A stretch of DNA of 30,075 bases from Thermodesulfobacteriota bacterium (lineage in GTDB: Bacteria; Desulfobacterota_D; UBA1144; Nemesobacterales; UBA2774): the NCBI GenBank assembly GCA_035325995.1, contig DAOKYU010000015.1:1-30075 (forward strand), given 5' to 3'. The notes beneath the pieces were generated by a model that was given only the letters and a program-made list of their open reading frames with translations, did not search any database and was not told the origin of the DNA. Numbering within the stretch: position 1 is the stretch's first letter; each line of letters opens with the position of its first letter. Below are positions 14,502-21,244 of this stretch, piece after piece. Both the position numbers and the translations under genes were made by a program.

Positions 14502-15256
14502 GAAAAAAGCTTGTTGCAGGCAACTGGAAGATGAACATGCTGGGGAAGGAGGCGGGGGGGCTTGCGAGAGGGGTCGCGGGCGGAGTTACCGGCATTGCGG
14601 ACGAGGTGGACGTCGTGCTCGCGCCGCCGTTTACGGCGCTTCGCATAGTGGCCGAGGCAATAGAAGGGACGGGGGTTCAGCTCGGCGCGCAGGACGTTTT
14701 CTGGGAGGAGATGGGCCCCTACACGGGCGAGATATCCCCGGCGATGCTCGTGGACGCCGGGTGCGAGTGGGTGATAATCGGCCACTCGGAGCGGAGGAAC
14801 ATATTCCACGAGACGGACGCGATGGTGCGGAAGAAGATAGACGCCGCGCTGGCCGAGGGGCTAAGGGTTATCGTGTGCGTCGGCGAGACGCTCGAAGAGA
14901 AGGAAGGCGGGAAGACCGTGACCGTCGTCGACGGGCAGGTCGAGAGCGCCCTTTCGGGGCTCGAAATCAGGGACCCGTCGCGGCTCGTGATAGCGTACGA
15001 GCCCATCTGGGCCATCGGGACGGGTCATAACGCCACCCCGGACGAGGCCCAATTCGTCCATGCCACAATTCGTGAAATAGCAGGTAAAATATTGGGCGAC
15101 ATTGCGGACCGCATAAGGATCGTATACGGCGGAAGCGTAACCGAGGACAATATAGCGGAGCTTATGGCCGAGCCCGACATAGACGGGGCGCTCGTCGGAG
15201 GGGCGAGTCTCCGGGCGGACGCAATGACGAGCATAGTGCTGAAAGCGGGAGAATAG
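14498..15256 (+). CDS. tpiA: Triosephosphate isomerase
   Basis: A 252-aa TIM-barrel enzyme interconverting dihydroxyacetone phosphate and glyceraldehyde 3-phosphate. Catalytic parts are all visible: K11 in AGNWKMN, the histidine in IIGHSERR, and the glutamate in AYEPIWAIGTG, with the mobile loop directly after it. The phosphate-binding YGGSVTEDN and GALVGGASL close the barrel. It starts in a 4-nt ATGA overlap with the PGK-like gene and ends 3 nt before secG. Length is standard and nothing suggests loss of function, in contrast to its divergent neighbour. Confidence 0.96.
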   Translation: MRKKLVAGNWKMNMLGKEAGGLARGVAGGVTGIADEVDVVLAPPFTALRIVAEAIEGTGVQLGAQDVFWEEMGPYTGEISPAMLVDAGCEWVIIGHSERRNIFHETDAMVRKKIDAALAEGLRVIVCVGETLEEKEGGKTVTVVDGQVESALSGLEIRDPSRLVIAYEPIWAIGTGHNATPDEAQFVHATIREIAGKILGDIADRIRIVYGGSVTEDNIAELMAEPDIDGALVGGASLRADAMTSIVLKAGE

Positions 15257-15259
15257 AAA

Positions 15260-15745
15260 GTGGAAATAGTAATATTGGCTGTTAAGGTGTTGCATATAAT
15301 AGTGAGCATTCTGCTCATCCTGGTGGTTTTGCTCCAGCCGGGAAAGAGCGGCGACCTCGGCTCGATATTCGGCGGAGGGACGAGCGAATCCATATTCGGA
15401 TCGAGCGGCGCAGTGCCGTTCCTGGTTAAGGTGACGAGGGGGCTTGCGGTGCTGTTTTTCCTGACGTCGCTCTCGCTCGGGTATTTCGCCATGGACGGCG
15501 GAAACAAGTCGGTAATATCCGACATACCCGCCCCGGTTACGGAGACAGCGCCGATGGATAGCGGCGACGGCGGAATGAGCACCGAAGGCGGGGCCGCCAC
15601 GGAAGGCGCGCCCACCGAGGGCGGCACGCTGAATGCGCCCGCGGATTCAGGAGCCGAGAACGCTCCTTCGGGCGATGCGCCGGCAGGCGACGGCGGGGCT
15701 TCTCCGGACACCGGAAGCTCGCCGGAATCCGGACAGAATCCCTGA
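15260..15745 (+). CDS. secG: SecG preprotein translocase subunit with long C-terminal tail
   Basis: Small membrane subunit of the SecYEG export channel. Two membrane helices (about residues 2-22 and 52-73) flank the cytoplasmic family signature LLQPGKSGDLGSIFGGG. The product is 161 aa, longer than typical SecG of 75-110, because residues about 85-161 form a low-complexity tail rich in Gly, Ala, Ser, Pro, Glu and Asp (for example EGGAATEGAPTEGG). Such tails occur in other SecG proteins and are probably disordered. The start is GTG, 3 nt after tpiA, so it is translationally coupled to the operon. Confidence 0.92.
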   Translation: MEIVILAVKVLHIIVSILLILVVLLQPGKSGDLGSIFGGGTSESIFGSSGAVPFLVKVTRGLAVLFFLTSLSLGYFAMDGGNKSVISDIPAPVTETAPMDSGDGGMSTEGGAATEGAPTEGGTLNAPADSGAENAPSGDAPAGDGGASPDTGSSPESGQNP

Positions 15746-15766
15746 CGATTTCAATAATAAATATAG

Positions 15767-15837
15767 GAAGAGCCGGTCTCGGGCGTTTCCCGGGCTTTAG
15801 AGGCCCGGGCGGGGCGCCGGTTCCTTGAACGCTCTTC
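15767..15837 (+). other. Two-tier hairpin between secG and ferredoxin genes
   Basis: An outer 7-bp stem GAAGAGC/GCTCTTC (15767-15773, 15831-15837) encloses an inner GC-only stem CCCGGGC/GCCCGGG (15789-15795, 15803-15809) with a 7-nt loop. It has no T-run, so it is not a classical intrinsic terminator. It may slow or end transcription after secG, or be a structured leader of the ferredoxin mRNA. Confidence 0.45.
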
Positions 15838-15886
15838 AGGCATTAAGTATATTAAACTTTAGACAACTTCCGGAGGTATTGTAGAA

Positions 15887-16153
15887 ATGGCATATGTTAT
15901 TGCGGAACCGTGCATAGACGTTAAGGATAAGGCCTGCGTCGAGGCGTGCCCGGTTGATTGTATATATGAAGGCGACGAGCAGCTTTTCATACATCCGGAG
16001 GAATGTATAGACTGCGGTGCATGTGTGGACCCGTGCCCGGTGGACGCAATTTTTCACGAAGACGAGATACCCGAGAAGTGGAGCGAGTATACCGCCAAGA
16101 ACAAGGATTTCTTCGAGGGCAAGGAAGGGCTCGAGCCGGCGAAGAAGGACTGA
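15887..16153 (+). CDS. Dicluster ferredoxin (FdxA-like)
   Basis: An 88-aa soluble electron carrier with two Fe-S sites. The first half reads CIDVKDKACVEACPVDCI: C-x7-C-x3-CP typical of the 3Fe-4S/4Fe-4S type in which one cysteine is displaced. The second half has the 4Fe-4S ligands CIDCGACVDPCP. The C-terminus after WSEYTAKN is a charged tail, as in 7Fe ferredoxins of this family. GGAGG lies 10 nt upstream of the ATG. A strong terminator at 16192 makes it monocistronic. Partner enzymes are not in the window. Confidence 0.93.
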   Translation: MAYVIAEPCIDVKDKACVEACPVDCIYEGDEQLFIHPEECIDCGACVDPCPVDAIFHEDEIPEKWSEYTAKNKDFFEGKEGLEPAKKD

Positions 16154-16191
16154 AGGCGGGGAGGATCGCCCGGCTTAATCTGAAAACCAGA

Positions 16192-16223
16192 GGGGATGTG
16201 CTTCGGCATATCCCCTTTTTTTT
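16192..16223 (+). terminator. Intrinsic terminator after the ferredoxin gene
   Basis: A 10-bp stem (16192-16201 with 16206-16215, one G:T pair) with a TTCG tetraloop is followed by eight T residues. This is a textbook rho-independent terminator. Confidence 0.95.
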
Positions 16224-16247
16224 GCCCGTTTGACTGAGGTGAGACAG

Positions 16248-16919
16248 TTGAACAAGACAAGAGCGAAGAAATCCACCGGGAGCGCGGCGGCGAAGAAGAA
16301 GCGCGCGCTCGAAATACTTTCCATCCTGGAAACCGAGTACCCGAACGCCAGATGCCACCTGAATTACACGAGCGCGCTCGAGCTTCTGATAGGGTGCATA
16401 CTGTCCGCGCAGTGCACGGATAAACGCGTGAACGAGGTTACGCCGGGGCTCTTCGAAAAGTATCCCACGGCGGCCGATTTCGCACGCGCCGACAGGGACG
16501 AGCTCGAAGAGGAGATACACTCCTGCGGCTTTTTCAGAGCCAAGGCGAAGTCTATCGTGAACTGCTGCAAGGCGCTCGTAGACGAGCACGGGGGGAAGGT
16601 GCCGGCGACGATGGAGGAGCTTACGGAGCTCGCCGGGGTAGGGCGTAAGACGGCGAACGTCGTCCTCGGGAACTACTATAAAATCCCCGGGATAATCGTC
16701 GATACGCACATCATGCGGCTTTCGAAGAGGCTCAAGCTGACGGAGCACTCGGACCCGGAGAAGATAGAGTTCGACCTCCGCGCCCTGATACCCGAGCCGA
16801 GGTGGACGTTCTTTTCGAACTCGCTCGGCGATCACGGGAGGACAGTGTGCTTCGCACGGAAGCCGAGGTGCGGGGAGTGCGTGATAAGCCACCTGTGCCC
16901 GTCGGCGGGGAAGGTGTGA
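16248..16919 (+). CDS. nth: Endonuclease III (DNA glycosylase/AP lyase)
   Basis: A 223-aa base-excision repair enzyme that removes oxidised pyrimidines and cleaves abasic sites. It has the helix-hairpin-helix ELAGVGRKTANVVLG with the catalytic lysine in GRKTA, the catalytic aspartate in VDTHIMRLS, and the C-terminal Fe-S ligands C-x6-C-x2-C-x5-C in CFARKPRCGECVISHLC. LLIGCILSAQCTDKRVN is the typical early motif. I start at the TTG with GAGGTGAG 5 nt upstream rather than at a TTG 18 nt earlier that lacks one. The N-terminal tail is basic. It sits directly after a strong terminator, so it needs its own promoter, which I could not identify. Confidence 0.94.
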   Translation: MNKTRAKKSTGSAAAKKKRALEILSILETEYPNARCHLNYTSALELLIGCILSAQCTDKRVNEVTPGLFEKYPTAADFARADRDELEEEIHSCGFFRAKAKSIVNCCKALVDEHGGKVPATMEELTELAGVGRKTANVVLGNYYKIPGIIVDTHIMRLSKRLKLTEHSDPEKIEFDLRALIPEPRWTFFSNSLGDHGRTVCFARKPRCGECVISHLCPSAGKV

Positions 16920-16957
16920 GGGGAGACCAAGAACGCTTTTTACAGATTTCTGTCTGG

Positions 16958-17027
16958 GCAGATTTTCTTTTGAGAAATCTTATCAAATGTGAAAAATCTG
17001 CTTTTATCTGCCACATTTAAGTATGAT
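16958..17027 (+). promoter_or_regulatory. Operator-like inverted repeat and -10 box before the AT-rich orphan
   Basis: GCAGATTTT (16958-16966) and AAAATCTGC (16993-17001) form an inverted repeat with a 26-nt spacer; further CAGATTT and ATCTGCC partial copies flank it. TATGAT at 17022-17027 is a possible -10, 17 nt before the ATG at 17045. The dense repeat of one short word suggests a regulator binding site. Confidence 0.4.
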
Positions 17028-17044
17028 AAAATATTCATAGACAA

Positions 17045-17893
17045 ATGAATGATACAACTAATAGGTATCTCAAAACAGTCGATGATTTAGAGTACATAAC
17101 CGGTATTGCTTGGAGTATGTCAATCAATACCCATGGGCGTGATGTGAATAGCTGGCGTTTTGAGTATTGTTCATATGTTTTTGGAAAATTGTGCTTACAT
17201 GCAAATGCCATATTGCAATTAATCCCAGAGATAGATACTAAAGAGAGGTATTCAAAATCGATTTGGAATATCTCTTCAATCGCAGTTCTTATCAGAGCAC
17301 TGATAGAAACTTACTACGTGTTTTTTTATTTGGGTGTAGACAATGTTACTGATGAGGAATTGGAGTTTCGACATCGTTTGTGGAAGTACCATGGGAAGAA
17401 GGAACGACTTGATATGCTTCGAATTATAGAATCAACTGACCCAGTTGTAACTAAGCTTACGAAGGATGTAGAAATTCTAAGAGACTCTGTAATTACTCAT
17501 ACTCTGTACCAATCCTTAGAATCATCAATTAAGAAGAAAATCCGAAGAGGGGAAATGGGAATACTCCATAAGAACTCCGAATTGTCGAAAAGGGCGGGAA
17601 TTGATCCCAACTATTACAATTCAGAATACAAATATTTATCGGCTTATGCTCATGCGACTCCTTTCGCGTATAGTCAATTAAATATCTTTCGTGCGGGAGA
17701 TGCTGCATCATTAGCAGTCATAAGAACCATCTTAGAGGTGGGTACAGCATATCTTTGTCATGCAGTTAGGGATTTTGTGAAGATTATGCCAGACCAGGAA
17801 AAAGATTTGGATGAAAGAGCAAAAGAACTGGTAGATATCTGGGATGATATTTGTAGGAACGTAACAAAACAGAATTTAGAAGAAGAGAGATAG
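17045..17893 (+). CDS. AT-rich orphan, DUF5677-like helical protein
   Basis: A 282-aa, mostly helical protein with codon use unlike its neighbours. IWNISSIAVLIRALIETYYVFFYLG (broken by no charge for long stretches) near residues 75-100, and YLSAYAHATPFAYSQLN near 200-216, resemble the paired helical motifs of DUF5677-type proteins, whose function is unknown. There is no signal peptide; the hydrophobic stretch is more likely a buried helix than a membrane anchor. No clear Shine-Dalgarno precedes the ATG; a -10-like TATGAT is 17 nt upstream. It is alone, flanked by hairpin repeats on its 3' side. Acquisition by transfer is likely from composition; any role in defence is a guess. Confidence 0.6.
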   Translation: MNDTTNRYLKTVDDLEYITGIAWSMSINTHGRDVNSWRFEYCSYVFGKLCLHANAILQLIPEIDTKERYSKSIWNISSIAVLIRALIETYYVFFYLGVDNVTDEELEFRHRLWKYHGKKERLDMLRIIESTDPVVTKLTKDVEILRDSVITHTLYQSLESSIKKKIRRGEMGILHKNSELSKRAGIDPNYYNSEYKYLSAYAHATPFAYSQLNIFRAGDAASLAVIRTILEVGTAYLCHAVRDFVKIMPDQEKDLDERAKELVDIWDDICRNVTKQNLEEER

Positions 17894-18231
17894 TCCGAAT
17901 TCTGTTTTATGTACTGCAGTATTACAAAAATGTGAAATCCTGAATTAAGCTTCCGTCTTCACCAAGGCTTCACCGGACAGGCAGGATGACGGATTAAAAG
18001 CAAAAGATTAAAAAGAATGGATTCCCGATGTATAGGCGGCTTCTGAGCGGTACCGGATGAACGCTTGCCCCTTCAGGGCGTAGTCGTCCGGTTCTTGCGC
18101 ACGCTCAGAACCGTTGAATGACGGAAGTGAGGTGATTCCTCGCGGGCTCGGCATCGTAGCTCGGAACTACGATATCCTTCCCGGTTAATCACGTGGCGTT
18201 TGGCTTTCCTCCTCCGCCTTTACAAACTCGG
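17894..18231. repeat. Gene-free region with nested hairpins and dispersed-repeat remnants
   Basis: No gene is visible. 17936-17995 resembles the ATCCTGAA...GGATGACGGATTAAAAG repeat also seen near 274-305 and 424-453. 18041-18110 is a 70-nt hairpin: TTCTGAGCG with CGCTCAGAA (18102-18110), ACCGGA (18052-18057) with TCCGGT (18087-18092), and an inner GCCC/GGGC. A second nested hairpin runs from 18132 to 18192: GTGATT/AATCAC outside, CGGG/CCCG, then ATCGTAG (18153-18159) with CTACGAT (18167-18173). The host promoter of the next gene follows. Confidence 0.65.
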
Positions 18232-18237
18232 TATAAT
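18232..18237 (+). promoter_or_regulatory. -10 box of the radical SAM gene, probably leaderless
   Basis: A consensus TATAAT ends 8 nt before the ATG at 18246 and no Shine-Dalgarno is present. I see no good -35 box at the expected distance. Confidence 0.45.
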
Positions 18238-18245
18238 ATCCCGGA

Positions 18246-19190
18246 ATGAGGGCGAGGTATAACTCGTATCACGATTATCTGAAGGAGCGGTTCGGGTGCC
18301 GGGTGAACAAGGTCTCGGTGGACATGGGGTTTACGTGTCCGAACAGGGACGGCTCACTCGCGCGCGGAGGCTGCGTTTACTGCAACAACGACAGCTTCGT
18401 TCCGCCCTACGCCCGCGCGCGGTTCCCGATGCACGACCAGCTTACGCGCGGCATGGAGTATCTCTCCAAAAGATTCAAGGCGAAAAAGTTCATCGTCTAT
18501 TTCCAGGCATACACGAACACCTACGGCGGCGCGGACGAGCTCGAAAGGATGTACAGGGAGGCACTCAAATACGAGGGCGTCGTCGGCATAGCGGTCGGCA
18601 CCAGGTCCGACTGCATCGACGAGGAGAAGCTCGACATGTTTGAAAGGCTGGCGAAGGAGTGCTACGTCTCGGTCGAGTACGGGATAGAGTCGATATACGA
18701 CAAGACGCTCGAATTCATGAACCGGGGGCACGATTACAGGTCGGTCCTCGGCGCGCTCCGCATGTCGCAGGGGAGGGGGTTCGAGATCGGGGCGCACGTG
18801 ATAATGGGGATGCCTACCGAGACGCGGGACGAGATGATGGCGACGGCGGCGGAGGTATCCGGCCTCGGAATCGACTGCTTCAAGGTGCATAACCTCCACA
18901 TCGTGAAGAACACGCCGCTCGAAAGGATGTACAGGACTGATCCTTTTCCGCTCTTCGGGTTCCGGGAATACATCGATTTCATCGTGGAATTTCTCGAACG
19001 CCTCTCGCCGGGGATGGTCGTCGAGCGGCTGTTCACGGACACGCCGCGGCAGCTCCTCGTAGCGCCGGACTGGGGGAAATCGCACATACAGGTGATGCAG
19101 GCGATAGAGGCGGAGCTCGAAAAGAGGGACACGTTCCAGGGGAGGCTGTATAGTCCGCAAGACGGGGCAGCAGCCGCTTCGGCCCTTTAA
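18246..19190 (+). CDS. Radical SAM protein, TIGR01212 (YhcC-like) family
   Basis: A 314-aa radical S-adenosylmethionine protein. The Fe-S ligands lie in FTCPNRDGSLARGGCVYCNN, where the first cysteine is unusually far from the CxxC pair; this spacing and the surrounding wording are diagnostic of the TIGR01212/YhcC family. YFQAYTNTYGG, VGTRSDCID, SVEYGIES and HVIMGMPTET are the successive barrel strands, and LHIVKNTPLERMY is the family C-terminal motif. Reaction and substrate are not established. The C-terminus ends in a short alanine-rich tail. It is monocistronic as far as I can see. Confidence 0.9.
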   Translation: MRARYNSYHDYLKERFGCRVNKVSVDMGFTCPNRDGSLARGGCVYCNNDSFVPPYARARFPMHDQLTRGMEYLSKRFKAKKFIVYFQAYTNTYGGADELERMYREALKYEGVVGIAVGTRSDCIDEEKLDMFERLAKECYVSVEYGIESIYDKTLEFMNRGHDYRSVLGALRMSQGRGFEIGAHVIMGMPTETRDEMMATAAEVSGLGIDCFKVHNLHIVKNTPLERMYRTDPFPLFGFREYIDFIVEFLERLSPGMVVERLFTDTPRQLLVAPDWGKSHIQVMQAIEAELEKRDTFQGRLYSPQDGAAAASAL

Positions 19191-19339
19191 TCAAGCCCGA
19201 TTCCGGCCGGATCGCCCACTCTAAAACCCCTCCACCATACCTTTCCCGAAGCCGTCGGCTGTCTGTGAGCTTTTGCGAATGGGCGATATACTTTTTCATA
19301 TCTTGGGTTAATATTGATTGAGTAAAACCGGAGGAACAG

Positions 19340-20080
19340 ATGATAAAAAGCTCGAACCCCGCGCTGGGGGATAAAACGTTCGAAAATCTCCAGCCGGCAA
19401 TCGCCGCCGAAGGGCGGATGACGATAAACGGCACCATAAACAAGACGCTCATACTGCTCGTCCTGGCTCTCGTACCGGCGGCGTGGGTGTGGGATAAATT
19501 CTATAAGGGCGGGGCCGAGGCGGTCGGCAACTGGATAATGATCGCCGTGATAGCCGGGCTCGTCGTCGCGATGGCGACGATATTCAAGAAGACGTGGGCC
19601 CCGTTCACGGCGCCCCTTTACGCCGTCATCGAGGGCGTCGTCATAGGCGGCATATCGGCCATAGCCGAGGCGCAGTTCCAGGGCATCGTGTTCCAGGCGG
19701 CGGCGCTTACGTTCGGCACTTTGCTCGCCCTTCTCGTCGCGTACAGGACGGGCGTGATAAAGGTGACGGAGAGGTTCAGGCTGGGCGTCGTGGCGGCGAC
19801 GGGCGGCATATTCGTCGTCTACCTGGTATCTATAGTGCTCGGATTTTTCGGAGTGAACGTTCCTTTCATCCACTCGGGCGGCCCGATAGGCATACTGTTC
19901 AGCCTCTTCGTCGTCGTTATAGCGGCGCTTAACCTCGTGCTGGATTTCGACTTCATCGAGCGCGGCTCCGCCGAGGGGGCGCCGAAGTACATGGAATGGT
20001 ACGGTGCGTTCGGCCTCATCGTAACGCTGATCTGGCTTTATATAGAATTCCTGAGGCTGCTCACGAAGCTCAGGCAGTGA
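19340..20080 (+). CDS. Bax inhibitor-1/YccA family membrane protein
   Basis: A 246-aa multi-pass inner-membrane protein with about seven hydrophobic helices. The N-terminal SSNPALGDKTFENL and C-terminal YMEWYGAFGLIVTLIWLYIEFLRLL stretches are characteristic of the YccA branch of the Bax inhibitor-1 superfamily. VIEGVVIGGISAIAEAQFQGIV lies in the central helices. Members are linked to ion leak or protease modulation at the membrane, but the role here is not known. GGAGG with 6-nt spacing precedes the ATG. The next gene begins 36 nt downstream on the same strand. Confidence 0.88.
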   Translation: MIKSSNPALGDKTFENLQPAIAAEGRMTINGTINKTLILLVLALVPAAWVWDKFYKGGAEAVGNWIMIAVIAGLVVAMATIFKKTWAPFTAPLYAVIEGVVIGGISAIAEAQFQGIVFQAAALTFGTLLALLVAYRTGVIKVTERFRLGVVAATGGIFVVYLVSIVLGFFGVNVPFIHSGGPIGILFSLFVVVIAALNLVLDFDFIERGSAEGAPKYMEWYGAFGLIVTLIWLYIEFLRLLTKLRQ

Positions 20081-20116
20081 TTCATTCGAAATCAAAAAAT
20101 CAAGCGGAGGCGTAAT

Positions 20117-20650
20117 TTGAAATTCAACATTTTTGCAAGAACGGCGGTGCTCGTAATCCTGGCGATTGCGGTCCTTTTCGGCGCGGCGGGGGCATCGCTT
20201 GCCGCGGGCGGGGCGTCGAGCCCGCAGGAGCTCGGCTCGAAGCGCATCGAGGCCGTGAAGGCGAAGAACAAGGATCAGCTCATGGCACTCATCAATCCGA
20301 AGTCGGTCCAATATATGAAGGAGAAAGATCCGGGTAAGCTCGAAGAGGTTATAGCCACCTGGCTTGAAACAGAAGTCCCGCCGAATCCCGAATTCATCGT
20401 ACAACCATTGAAAGATATACCGGACTATAATGCGGCGTCGCAGACGTTCGTCGTCGGCCCGGCGACTATGTACTTCCCCGTAGCGCCCACTGACCTGCTC
20501 GTTCTCATCGGTGACCGTGAGATCACGGTGAAGGAGGACGGGAAGGACGTCGTGCAGAAGAAAAGAGCGCCCGTGACGATAGACGCCATCATGCAGGAGG
20601 ACGGGGCGTGGTACATCGTCCTGCCGGTCGTAACGAAGACGCAGCAGTAG
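20117..20650 (+). CDS. Secreted hypothetical protein
   Basis: A 177-aa protein with a clear signal peptide: basic start KFNIFARTA, a hydrophobic core VLVILAIAVLFGAAG, and a likely cleavage site around ASLAAGG (about residue 32). The mature part has no cysteines that I see and is mixed alpha/beta in look, with VQYMKEKDPGKLEEV and a C-terminal DGAWYIVLPV strand, somewhat like NTF2-fold or DUF4878-type lipoprotein domains. It starts at TTG with GGAGG 7 nt upstream. It may be co-transcribed with the Bax-inhibitor gene. I do not recognise its function. Confidence 0.7.
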   Translation: MKFNIFARTAVLVILAIAVLFGAAGASLAAGGASSPQELGSKRIEAVKAKNKDQLMALINPKSVQYMKEKDPGKLEEVIATWLETEVPPNPEFIVQPLKDIPDYNAASQTFVVGPATMYFPVAPTDLLVLIGDREITVKEDGKDVVQKKRAPVTIDAIMQEDGAWYIVLPVVTKTQQ

Positions 20651-20674
20651 CGGGCCGCCCCCGGCGCGGGCTGG

Positions 20675-20680
20675 TACACT
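20675..20680 (+). promoter_or_regulatory. Extended -10 box of the DUF393 gene, probably leaderless
   Basis: TGG-TACACT, an extended -10-like element, ends 7 nt before the ATG at 20688; there is no Shine-Dalgarno. Confidence 0.4.
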
Positions 20681-20687
20681 TTATTCC

Positions 20688-21098
20688 ATGGCGGAAGGCG
20701 CGTCCCATCCTGTAGTCATATTCGACGGCGAGTGTAATTTCTGCAGCTCGATAGTGGCGTTCGTAATAAAACGCGACGGGAGGGGCGTATTCAGGTTCGC
20801 GCCATTCCAGTCCGAAGCAGGCAAGAGCCTCCTCGAAGAGCACGGCGTCAGGGACGGCTACTTCGATTCGTTCATTCTCATAGACGAAGGCGGGCTCTAC
20901 ACCAAATCCGACGCCGCGCTCAGGCTGTGGCGGCGTCTCGGCGGCCTGTGGAGCCTGACCTATGCGTTCGTCGTCGTCCCTCGGTTCGTGAGGGACACGG
21001 CGTACGATTTCGTCGCGAGGAACCGTTACAAGTGGTTCGGGAAGAAGGACGAATGCATGGTCCCGGGGCCGGAAGTGAGGGAGAGATTCCTGGAGTGA
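20688..21098 (+). CDS. DUF393 (DCC family) thioredoxin-like protein
   Basis: A 136-aa protein of the thiol-disulfide oxidoreductase DCC family (DUF393, YuxK-like). The defining DGxCxxC motif is present as FDGECNFCSS near the N-terminus, followed by RFAPFQSEAGK, a FDSFILIDEGGLYTKSDAALRL strand-helix unit, and the family C-terminal DFVARNRYKWFGKKDEC. The active-site pair would be the two cysteines of CNFC. Substrate is unknown. No Shine-Dalgarno precedes the ATG; a -10-like box lies 7 nt upstream. The 3' spacer of about 145 nt holds a weak GGGGAA/TTCCCC hairpin. Confidence 0.9.
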   Translation: MAEGASHPVVIFDGECNFCSSIVAFVIKRDGRGVFRFAPFQSEAGKSLLEEHGVRDGYFDSFILIDEGGLYTKSDAALRLWRRLGGLWSLTYAFVVVPRFVRDTAYDFVARNRYKWFGKKDECMVPGPEVRERFLE

Positions 21099-21244
21099 GC
21101 CTGCCGCGTGAGACATGGCCCGGGGAAATTCCGGGGCTGTTCCCCATAATAAATACCTGCCTTGTTTCGCCGTCCGACTGCGCGGGTTGTCTCGTCCGAG
21201 TATAATGTTATTTTTTTATACTGCGGCAGGCCGGGTGTGACGAG

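Noticed and set aside
15767..15837. Possible tRNA downstream of secG
   Set aside because: The hairpin is GC-rich, but there is no T-loop consensus (GGTTCGAATCC-type) and no cloverleaf can be drawn.
19187..20404. 405-codon minus-strand frame
   Set aside because: Antisense to the Bax-inhibitor family gene and the secreted protein gene, with repetitive charged composition and no motif.
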